Origin: Bowmanella pacifica
Lineage (GTDB): Bacteria > Pseudomonadota > Gammaproteobacteria > Enterobacterales > Alteromonadaceae
Assembly (NCBI RefSeq): GCF_014645355.1
Contig: NZ_BMLS01000002.1
Location: 186,001 to 250,000 of the forward strand
Length of the DNA stretch: 64,000 bases
Reading direction: 5' to 3'
Shown: positions 57,367 through 64,000 of the stretch, one piece after another
Position numbering within the stretch: position 1 is the first letter of the stretch
Layout: each line of letters starts with the position of its first letter
The notes under the pieces: generated by a model
The model's input: only the letters and a program-made list of their open reading frames with translations
Databases searched by the model: none
What the model was told of the DNA's origin: nothing
Translations under genes and position numbers: made by a program

Positions 57367-57466
57367 GGTTTTGCTCGTTGAATTTCATTGCCTGGAAGCT
57401 CAATGTAGCCATTCCTCACAAACCAACAATCCCTGAAATAAAACCAGGCAACTTTGTTGACAGGTC

Positions 57467-58345
57467 TTAGCTGTCAAACAGCCAGGGTTTAACTTCATCC
57501 CGGTTCACTAACACCAGTTGTTGGGCTTCGCCGCTGCCGGCCAGAAACTTGGTGCTGACCTGTAACTCTTGCAACAGGTACTGAGCCAAGGCTGCTCGCA
57601 CCGGTAACTTCAGCTCACCATTTTGCATCTGGTAGTCATGTTCAATGATCTGCCGCTGGGCGGCGCTTAACCTTGGGTCGGGCTGCAAAGTGAGGGTAAT
57701 ATGTGTGTGCCAGCCAAGATCCTCTGCGGGATCCTGCCTGGCAGGGCCGGATAATTCGGGTTCCCCACGAAAGCGACTCAGTACAAAGTCTTTAAATACT
57801 GAAGACTTCTCGCAATAAGCACGTAAATGCCAGCGCAAGCCGGTTTTAACAAAAGTGTGGGGCTGGATCACCCGGCCTTGATCATCCGGCGTACTTAGTG
57901 AGACATAGCCAATCTCCAGCCTTTGCCGGGTGCGAATAGCGCTAACCAGTGCGCGCATAATCAGCGGCGACACTTGGCGTTTTGGCAAAGTCAGGCTGGT
58001 GTGGGTAATCGGTTGATGATTGAACTGATGGCTGCTGTGTGCAGAGGAGTTACAAACTGTGGAGCCCTGTTTATCCAACCAGTCCAAATACTCACTAACA
58101 TCACCGCTGATACAACGCAGGCTAAAATCGGGTTGGGGCACAAAACCTTTGGTAGTTTGGCAATAATCGAGATTATCTGGAAACAGCGCGCGATAGCGCT
58201 GCATATACTTGTTGGCCTGGGTGCGGCTGATAGCAAAATGCCGCGACAAATCCGTAGCGTTAACCCTGCCCTGCCACCAGGCTAGTAATTCAATAAACCA
58301 TAGATGTGATTCTAAGTATGTAGAAGGCACTAAGGTCGGGTACAT
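57467..58345 (-). CDS. WYL-domain transcriptional regulator
   Basis: Start proposed at MYPTLVPSTY (292 aa) with GCAGG upstream; an ATG 16 codons earlier is possible. The N-terminal winged-helix region has WQGRVNATDLSRHFAISRTQANKYMQRYRALFP. The WYL-type domain has RQRLEIGYVSLSTPDDQGRVIQPHTFVKTGLRWHLRAYC across two blocks and FKDFVLSRF. The C-terminal WCX-like extension begins near THITLTLQPDPRL. WYL proteins sense nucleic-acid or nucleotide ligands and often control CRISPR-Cas and other defence loci. It lies upstream of yggL/zinc-ribbon/cas3, same strand, 100 bp gap. Confidence 0.87.
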   Translation of the reverse strand: MYPTLVPSTYLESHLWFIELLAWWQGRVNATDLSRHFAISRTQANKYMQRYRALFPDNLDYCQTTKGFVPQPDFSLRCISGDVSEYLDWLDKQGSTVCNSSAHSSHQFNHQPITHTSLTLPKRQVSPLIMRALVSAIRTRQRLEIGYVSLSTPDDQGRVIQPHTFVKTGLRWHLRAYCEKSSVFKDFVLSRFRGEPELSGPARQDPAEDLGWHTHITLTLQPDPRLSAAQRQIIEHDYQMQNGELKLPVRAALAQYLLQELQVSTKFLAGSGEAQQLVLVNRDEVKPWLFDS

Positions 58346-58512
58346 CAGCCGCATCCTGCAATTATTATTATTCGCACCGACAGATCTTGGCATTTACGTC
58401 CAACCTGCCAAGGCCAGTTCTATCTACTTTTTCCTTTTTTATCAAATACTAAATGCTCGGTCCTTGAGCTATTTTGCACGCCAGTGCCAGTAATATTGAT
58501 TAAAGCGCTGCC

Positions 58513-59688
58513 CTACCGCTTATTCACCAACCGCAACACTCCCCGTCGATTCACCGCCAGTACCTTAAAGCTCTTGCAGCCATTAAATGCGGCGTAGCCT
58601 TGTAAGGCCTTGCGTAGGGCCTGGATAAATTCATCATCCAGCGCAAAATCGGGCTCCAGGCTGAGCTGTACAACCTGTAGCACTGCGCTTTTGCGCTCGG
58701 CTTTGACGTCCATTCGCCCGACAAACTGTTGCTTCCACAGCATCGGCAGGCAGAAATAGCCGTACTGGCGTTTTTCTTTAGGTACATAGCATTCAATCTG
58801 GTAATCAAAAGCAAACAGGGCTTTTAGGCGCTCGCGCTGGATCACCAGGTTATCAAAAGGCGATAGCAGCAAAAGTCGCGCCTGGGATTCGGGCCGCACA
58901 GGCAGGTTGGCCAGGTCTTGTGGGTCGGCAAAATAGCGCTGCCCAGCCAGATTAAAGGCGGTGATGCGGCCATCTTCCTGCATGCTGACTAACCGCTGTT
59001 GCAGCAGTTTTTGGATGGGGCCTTTACGCAGATAGCCCATTTGTTTGGCGCTGCCAAAGCCATGGGCGTGCAGGTAGCTGGAAATCAGATAGTCGGCGAA
59101 CTCTTCATCGCTGGGCAGGCGGGTGTCGGCATCCCCTGGTAGGATGCGCTCGGCGAGGTCGTAGACCTTCTGGAAGTTACGCCGCTCGGTGACCATTAGC
59201 TCACCTTCCATATACAGTTGCTCCAGTGCGCGTTTGGCCGGTTTCCAGTTCCACCAGCCATTGGCGCTGCCGCTGTGCTCAAACTCAGCGGCGCTTAGCG
59301 GTCCGTCGATACGAATTCGCGCCAGTACTTCCTGAATAATCTTATCGTCCCGCTCAAACCAATGCTTTTCCCCTTGGGCAATGCGGCGCATCCGCCACAG
59401 ACCAAAACGATAATCCTGCATGGGTAAAAACGCCGCCGCATGTGACCAGTACTCAAAGATCTGCCTGTCTTGTAAGAGCTTTTCCAGATGCCTTGGCTGA
59501 TAATCTGCCACCCTGGCCCACAAGCTATGGTGATGAGCGCGCTCCACCACATTAATGGAATCGATTTGCACATAACCAAGCTGGCAAATAGCCTCCAGGG
59601 TCCCCTGCTCGCTTTGCCAGCCGTTGGTGTGGGTGAGGCCTTGGCGATGCAAGGCCAGTTGCTTAAGTTGATTGGGATGGATATCCAC
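58513..59688 (-). CDS. ycaQ: YcaQ/AlkX-family DNA glycosylase (winged-helix)
   Basis: Protein of 391 aa starting at GTG. The catalytic QxD-type motif is in LGYVQIDSINVVERAHHHSLWARV. Other conserved segments are FEYWSHAAAFLPMQDYRF, GPLSAAEFEHSGSANGWWNWKPAKRALEQL across two blocks, and LLSPFDNLVIQRERLKALF. Family members unhook interstrand DNA crosslinks and remove bulky alkyl lesions. It lies 34 bp after the acyltransferase gene on the same strand. I am fairly sure of the family; substrate range is inferred. Confidence 0.9.
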   Translation of the reverse strand: MDIHPNQLKQLALHRQGLTHTNGWQSEQGTLEAICQLGYVQIDSINVVERAHHHSLWARVADYQPRHLEKLLQDRQIFEYWSHAAAFLPMQDYRFGLWRMRRIAQGEKHWFERDDKIIQEVLARIRIDGPLSAAEFEHSGSANGWWNWKPAKRALEQLYMEGELMVTERRNFQKVYDLAERILPGDADTRLPSDEEFADYLISSYLHAHGFGSAKQMGYLRKGPIQKLLQQRLVSMQEDGRITAFNLAGQRYFADPQDLANLPVRPESQARLLLLSPFDNLVIQRERLKALFAFDYQIECYVPKEKRQYGYFCLPMLWKQQFVGRMDVKAERKSAVLQVVQLSLEPDFALDDEFIQALRKALQGYAAFNGCKSFKVLAVNRRGVLRLVNKR

Positions 59689-59722
59689 CAGCTCGCCTAA
59701 TGGTGATAACAGACAACCTTTT

Positions 59723-60934
59723 TTAAGCTATGGGCGTCTGCGGGGCAAGTGCCGTTTTCGTTTGAGCAGGCTGGTTTTTCAACCCGCAAAGCCAGCGCAG
59801 CAAAGGCACGCGGCGGATAATCTCATAGCCCAGATAGCAGCCAGCAAGTGTTAGCAGCAAAATAACCAGGGCTTCAAACCCAGGGGATAACTGCAAGGCC
59901 TTTAGGTTGGCGGCCGCCACAATAATCAGGGTTTGATGCAGCATATACCAGGGCAAGATGGCTTTATCCGTGTAGCTTAGCAGTTTGCTGGGCAGATTTA
60001 GATAATGACCGGCCAGCCCCACACAAGCCAGGATCCACGCCCAGTAACCTGTGGCACCAATCACGCCATAAAATAGCTTAATCGCAATATTGGTATCAAA
60101 CTGGGCGGCCAGAGGGGCAAAGGCACCGTGCCTGTCCAGAAGCAAAAACACATAGCCCAGCACCGCCACAACTAAAAATACATGTCGCCAGGCGATGACC
60201 TGCTGCCACCACTTGCCTTGACGGGCAAGCAAATAACCGCCGATAAACACCGGCAGATACTTGGCATGGTTGTACAAATCCTGCACCAGATCATGGGTGC
60301 TGGGGAATGCCTTCTTGAGGAAATACCAGGCGCAGATCTGTACGCTTATCACCGTGAATAACACCCAGCGACCTTTTACATTACTCAGCCAGTTACTTGC
60401 CCCCAGCCTGTTTAGCCAAGGCATAAACCCAATCACCAACAGGCTGTAGAGCCACAAGTAGGGCAAAAACCACAGATGATTCCAGGTTAGCAGGCCCATA
60501 ATACTGTGATGCTCCACCAGCAGTGATGTCCAGGGGTTGATGTAATCGACCCAGAAGGTCCAATAGCCGGGTTGGATCAGCTCTTGATCCTGCGCCTCAA
60601 AATAGGTTTGCGGCGCAACAATGACGAACATGCCGAATAGCAGCGGAATAAACAGCCGGGCACTGCGCAGCCTGACCAGACTGCCCTGACTGTATTTGTC
60701 AGCCACCAGCGCCAGGGCAATACCACTGATAAAAAACAGTAGCGACATACGCCAGGGGCCGGTCAGGATCATCAAATCCTGCAGCCAGACAAATTGGGCT
60801 TGGTGCTCACTTTTAATATGCCAGCACCAGTCATACACGTAGTACATGCCCAGGTGATAAAAAATCAAAATGCCGAACGCCAGGGTGCGCAGCCAGTCGA
60901 TATCATAGCGGCGCGAATTTGTTATTTGAGTCAT
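59723..60934 (-). CDS. Acyltransferase 3 family membrane protein
   Basis: Protein of 403 aa with about ten membrane helices. It starts RRYDIDWLRTLAFGILIFYHLGMYYV, with SLLFFISGIALALVADKY and GLLTWNHLWFLPYLW, and ends IIRRVPLLRWLCGLKN. The RxxDIDWLR start with the early histidine is typical of acyltransferase 3/OpgC-like proteins that transfer acyl groups to extracytoplasmic sugars. It is divergent from a membrane-bound LytTR regulator, a pairing that may be functional. Confidence 0.85.
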   Translation of the reverse strand: MTQITNSRRYDIDWLRTLAFGILIFYHLGMYYVYDWCWHIKSEHQAQFVWLQDLMILTGPWRMSLLFFISGIALALVADKYSQGSLVRLRSARLFIPLLFGMFVIVAPQTYFEAQDQELIQPGYWTFWVDYINPWTSLLVEHHSIMGLLTWNHLWFLPYLWLYSLLVIGFMPWLNRLGASNWLSNVKGRWVLFTVISVQICAWYFLKKAFPSTHDLVQDLYNHAKYLPVFIGGYLLARQGKWWQQVIAWRHVFLVVAVLGYVFLLLDRHGAFAPLAAQFDTNIAIKLFYGVIGATGYWAWILACVGLAGHYLNLPSKLLSYTDKAILPWYMLHQTLIIVAAANLKALQLSPGFEALVILLLTLAGCYLGYEIIRRVPLLRWLCGLKNQPAQTKTALAPQTPIA

Positions 60935-61066
60935 AGTGAGCCCTTAAGGTAAAGTCAGGCCCTTATGATGGCGACGGCATCACCAGCCCAGTACAGGCAA
61001 AGGCTGAATTGACGCGGCCTGGGGACAAGCGGTGGAATGCTGGGATGAAATTTGGAGTTATTTTCA

Positions 61067-61912
61067 GTGAGCTGGTTTGAACGGTTTGACCGCCATCCAC
61101 GTTTATATGTGGCGCTACTCCTGGGCACTTACCTGTTTATCAATAACAGCATTAATGCCACCTCGGTATGGATGGAACACAGCCGTGGCGGCACACCGCA
61201 TATTGCTCTGTGGGAACCCTTCGCCTGGGAATACACCAGTGCCCTGGCCTTCTTTTTGATTGCGCCATTACTTTTTGCCTGGTTTGCCCGCGTTCCTCCG
61301 CGCTTATCCTCCCCTGGCCGGCAATTGCTGCTGCACTTTTTGGCGACTATTGTGTTTGCGCTTTTGCATGTGGGGCTGATGGTGGGATTTCGCGAAGTGA
61401 TTTATTACTTTAGCGGCGGTAACTACCAGTTTGCGCCCTGGCTTAGAGAGTTTTTCTACGAATACCGCAAAGACGCCTGGGGCTATCTGTTCTGGTTTTT
61501 GATGTACCAGCTTTATCACTTTGTTTATAGCCGCCTGAAGGGCGAAGCCCGCCCGGTGGATGAACAGGAAGACAGCCATAGCCAGGCGCCCGAACATTTT
61601 CTGGTGCGCAAACTGGACCGGGAGTTTCTGGTTAAGGTGGCCGATATCGACTATCTGGAATCCTCCGGCAACTACGTGAATTTGCACAGCCAGGGGCGCA
61701 TCTATCCGCTGCGCGCTACCTTAGGTGAGCTTAGCGAGCGCCTGCAAGCAAAAGGCTTCAGCCGTATTCATCGCAGCTATGCGGTAAATCATAATGCAGT
61801 AGACAGCATCAGCTATCAAAGCAGTGGCGACGGCGAAATACAGCTGAAATCCGGCCATACACTTAACTTGTCGCGCCGCTACAAAGACAGCTTTAAGGCC
61901 GCCTTATCATGA
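61067..61912 (+). CDS. LytTR-family DNA-binding regulator with membrane domain
   Basis: Start proposed at GTG (VSWFERFDRHPRLY) with GGAG 9 nt upstream (281 aa); a TTG five codons earlier is the alternative. Four membrane helices occupy residues about 15-150. The C-terminal LytTR domain reads FLVRKLDREFLVKVADIDYLESSGNYVNLH, then GRIYPLRATLGELSERLQAKGFSRIHRSYAVN. Such proteins sense a membrane signal and bind DNA directly. It is divergent from the acyltransferase gene and overlaps the TSUP gene by 4 bp. Confidence 0.88.
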   Translation: MSWFERFDRHPRLYVALLLGTYLFINNSINATSVWMEHSRGGTPHIALWEPFAWEYTSALAFFLIAPLLFAWFARVPPRLSSPGRQLLLHFLATIVFALLHVGLMVGFREVIYYFSGGNYQFAPWLREFFYEYRKDAWGYLFWFLMYQLYHFVYSRLKGEARPVDEQEDSHSQAPEHFLVRKLDREFLVKVADIDYLESSGNYVNLHSQGRIYPLRATLGELSERLQAKGFSRIHRSYAVNHNAVDSISYQSSGDGEIQLKSGHTLNLSRRYKDSFKAALS

Positions 61913-62634
61913 GCATTGATTACCTATGGCTGGGCCTGGCCATTTGGCTGGGCTTTACCGTACAGGCCATGATTGGCTTTGGCAGTATGGTAATCGCGGT
62001 ATCCATCGGCAGTCTGATGTTTGCCATACCTGAGCTACTGCCGGTTTTAGTACCGCTGAATATCTTTGCCACTGGCGCTATGGCTTGGAAGCTTCGCCGT
62101 GAACTGGATGCCAAGCTGCTGCTACAAGGCATTTTGCCCATTATGATCCTCGGTCTTGGTCTGGGCATTTTATTGCTGGAACAATTGCCGGGAGTTTGGC
62201 TGAAACGTGGATTTGCCATTCTGGTGCTGTGGTTCTCGGCTAGGGAATGGTACAAGCTCTATCATCAGTTGCCGGTAAAACCCCGCCCCACCTGGTGGCA
62301 ACAAAGCTGGACCTTTCTGGCCGGTATCTGCCAGGGCCTGTATGGTTCTGGTGGGCCGCTGCTGGTGTATGCCATCAGCAGCCGCGAGCTTAACAAAGGC
62401 CAGTTTCGCACCCTGTTGTTGTATGTGTGGTTCTGTCTGAACAGCCTGTACAGTGTAGTGATGCTCATGCAGGGCAAAATACAGCCGGTGGCCTTAACCA
62501 TTCTGGCCTATGTCCCGGTGCTTTACCTGGCCATCTATATAGGGAACAAGTTGCATCACAAAGTGGATGAGCGACAGTTTAAGCAAGGGGTGTGCCTGAT
62601 GCTGATCCTCTGCGCCCTGGCTATGTTGTGGTAA
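61909..62634 (+). CDS. TSUP (TauE/SafE) family anion permease
   Basis: Membrane protein of 241 aa with about eight helices. The two-fold repeat is seen in GFTVQAMIGFGSMVIAVSIGS at the N-terminus and FLAGICQGLYGSGGPLLVYAIS in the second half. Family members export sulfite, sulfoacetate or similar anions; the substrate here is unknown. The start overlaps the LytTR stop by 4 bp (ATGA). Confidence 0.88.
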   Translation: MSIDYLWLGLAIWLGFTVQAMIGFGSMVIAVSIGSLMFAIPELLPVLVPLNIFATGAMAWKLRRELDAKLLLQGILPIMILGLGLGILLLEQLPGVWLKRGFAILVLWFSAREWYKLYHQLPVKPRPTWWQQSWTFLAGICQGLYGSGGPLLVYAISSRELNKGQFRTLLLYVWFCLNSLYSVVMLMQGKIQPVALTILAYVPVLYLAIYIGNKLHHKVDERQFKQGVCLMLILCALAMLW

Positions 62635-62708
62635 CGAAAAGATAGGGATTGGCGCTGGCATACCTTATAATCGCCGGCTGATTGATGAAGGCCATTAGGG
62701 GGCGGGTG

Positions 62709-63926
62709 ATGTTTGACGAGTTGGATTTAGATGATGCGCTGGTAAGTGCTTGTAAAGAAATGGGTTTTAAAAAGCCCACTGGGATCCAGCAACAAGTCAT
62801 TCCGGCCGCGATGGAAATGCGCGATATCCTCGCCTCGGCACCAACCGGCACAGGTAAAACCGCTGCCTTTTTGCTGCCGGCCCTACAATTTTTACTGGAT
62901 AATCCACGCCGCGATCCCGGTGCTTGCCGTGTTTTGATCCTCACCCCAACCCGCGAGTTGGCCCTGCAGGTATTTGAGCAAGCCAAAGCGCTCAGCCAGT
63001 TCACCCGATTTAACTGCGGCGTGATCACCGGCGGCATCAACTATGGTACCGACAAGGATCTGCTTGAGCAGAATCTGGATATTCTGGTTGCCACCCCAGG
63101 CCGTCTGTTCGAACACATTGAGAAAGAAAGCTTTGACTGCCGTGAAATCGAGATCTTTATTCTTGATGAAGCCGACCGCATGCTGGACATGGGCTTTGGC
63201 GGCATAGTTAACCAGATTGCCGCCGAGGCACGCTGGCGCAAGCAAACCTATCTGTTCTCCGCCACCCTGGAAGGCGGCGGCGTGGCCCGTTTTGCCCGTG
63301 ACATTCTCAACGACCCCATTGAAGTACAGGCCAGCGCTACCCGCAGCGAACAAGGTAAGATCCTGCAGTGGATCCACTTGTGTGACGATGCAGCGCATAA
63401 ATTTGCCCTGCTGCGTCATATCCTGCAAAACCAGGTGCAAACCGCCATTGTGTTTGTGAAAACCCGCGACCGTTTAATGGAACTGCGCGGCAAGCTGGAC
63501 TCAGAAGGCATTGCCAACTGTTATCTGCAAGGTGAAATGCCACAGGACAAGCGTAATCTGGCCATTGCCAGGTTTAAAGCCGGTGAAGTGAAGCTGCTGA
63601 TCGCCACCGACGTAGCCGCCCGCGGTATCGACGTGCCCGATGTCAGTCATGTCATCAACTACGATATGCCGCGTACCGCAGATATCTACCTGCACCGTAT
63701 TGGCCGTACCGGCCGTGCCGGTAAAAAAGGCACCGCTATTTCATTGGTGGAAGCCCATGATATTGCCATGGTGCCTAAAGTAGAACGCTATACCGGCGAA
63801 GCGCTGAAACGCCGCGTGATTGAGGAATTAAAACCTAAACACAAAGCACCTAAGTTACCGGCGAAAAAGAAAAAAGCGCCAGGTAAGAAAAGCGCAGCCA
63901 AGAAAAAAGTCAAAAAGAAGAAATAA
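62709..63926 (+). CDS. srmB: DEAD-box ATP-dependent RNA helicase SrmB
   Basis: Start set at MFDELDLDDALVSACKEMGF (405 aa), preceded by AGGGGGCGGG. Helicase motifs: KPTGIQQQVIP (Q motif), ASAPTGTGKTAAF, LTPTREL, ATPGRLFEH, LDEADRMLDMGF, FSATL, ATDVAARGIDVPDVSHVINYD and HRIGRTGRAG. SrmB-specific similarity is seen in RWRKQTYLFSATLEGG and GTAISLVEAHD. The C-terminus is a poly-Lys tail (KKKKAPGKKSAAKKKVKKKK) for RNA binding. It acts in early 50S ribosome assembly. Confidence 0.92.
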   Translation: MFDELDLDDALVSACKEMGFKKPTGIQQQVIPAAMEMRDILASAPTGTGKTAAFLLPALQFLLDNPRRDPGACRVLILTPTRELALQVFEQAKALSQFTRFNCGVITGGINYGTDKDLLEQNLDILVATPGRLFEHIEKESFDCREIEIFILDEADRMLDMGFGGIVNQIAAEARWRKQTYLFSATLEGGGVARFARDILNDPIEVQASATRSEQGKILQWIHLCDDAAHKFALLRHILQNQVQTAIVFVKTRDRLMELRGKLDSEGIANCYLQGEMPQDKRNLAIARFKAGEVKLLIATDVAARGIDVPDVSHVINYDMPRTADIYLHRIGRTGRAGKKGTAISLVEAHDIAMVPKVERYTGEALKRRVIEELKPKHKAPKLPAKKKKAPGKKSAAKKKVKKKK

Positions 63927-63929
63927 CCC

Positions 63930-63947
63930 GGGAGCTTATACGCTCCC
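63930..63947. terminator. Hairpin after srmB
   Basis: GGGAGC / GCTCCC with a 6-nt loop, 3 bp after the srmB stop and touching the end of a possible convergent gene. On the minus strand a T-rich stretch follows within 10 nt, so it may serve both genes. Confidence 0.45.
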
Positions 63948-64000
63948 TCAATATACCCCTGCGGCCCGAAACAGCTGTAAATGCACTTCGGTCAGGGCCG
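63948..64000 (-). CDS. Possible C-terminus of a gene running off the window
   Basis: On the minus strand the frame is open from the window end to a TGA at 63948-63950 and reads ALTEVHLQLFRAAGVY. The composition looks protein-like and the position after a hairpin suits a convergent gene, but only 17 codons are visible and no family can be named. Confidence 0.35.
   Translation of the reverse strand, partial: ALTEVHLQLFRAAGVY

Noticed and set aside
57402-57429. Promoter for the yggL-cas3 run (TTGTTG, 16 bp, TACATT on the minus strand)
   Set aside because: Only 3 of 6 and 4 of 6 consensus matches; too weak to list as a feature.

Overview
The window looks like chromosome of a marine or saline gammaproteobacterium of the Alteromonadaceae type. 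This is inferred from gene order: the polar-flagellum and chemotaxis run flhA-flhF-flhG-fliA-cheYZAB-parC-parP-cheW next to a complete ccmABCDEFGHI operon is the arrangement typical of Alteromonas, Shewanella and Vibrio relatives. I see no rRNA, tRNA, insertion sequence or replication origin.

Layout. 1-6.2 kb: the end of a MATE transporter, alanine racemase, an L,D-transpeptidase, a UDP-GlcNAc epimerase/dehydrogenase pair of the TviC/TviB type, and MlaA. 6.2-13.2 kb: cytochrome c maturation genes on the minus strand. 13.4-28.1 kb: a FliK-like and a truncated FlhB-like gene, then the chemotaxis/flagellar block on the minus strand. The block is bordered on both sides by tandem heptamer repeats of related sequence. 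28.2-33.2 kb: leucine operon leuABCD, preceded by a leucine-rich leader peptide and an attenuator. 33.3-37.0 kb: an HD-GYP protein with an altered HD site, a GFA-family protein, and a GspB/ExeA pair whose GspB shares the N-terminal domain of the HD-GYP protein.

37.1-46.0 kb is accessory DNA around cca. One side has a putative LysM-like/glycine-zipper toxin followed by three tandem membrane-protein paralogues (candidate immunity proteins), the middle one broken by a single TGG-to-TGA change. The other side has a cell-wall amidase-like protein without signal peptide followed by a small exported protein, the pair bracketed by two 73-bp near-identical repeats. yghU/yghX-like enzymes and small genes follow.

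46.5-58.3 kb is a type I-E CRISPR-Cas module, all on the minus strand: a WYL-domain regulator, a frameshifted yggL homologue, a zinc-ribbon gene overlapping cas3 by ATGA, cas3-cas8e-cas11-cas7-cas5-cas6e-cas1-cas2, a leader with an rRNA-type boxA, and an array of 24 repeats. 58.5-64.0 kb: a YcaQ-family glycosylase, an acyltransferase divergent from a membrane LytTR regulator, a TSUP transporter, and srmB.

Functions are assigned from motifs and remembered family features; no database search was run. The most unusual candidates are the two effector/immunity-like islets flanking cca, the WYL/zinc-ribbon/yggL genes attached to the CRISPR operon with its boxA leader, and the two-state leu attenuator.
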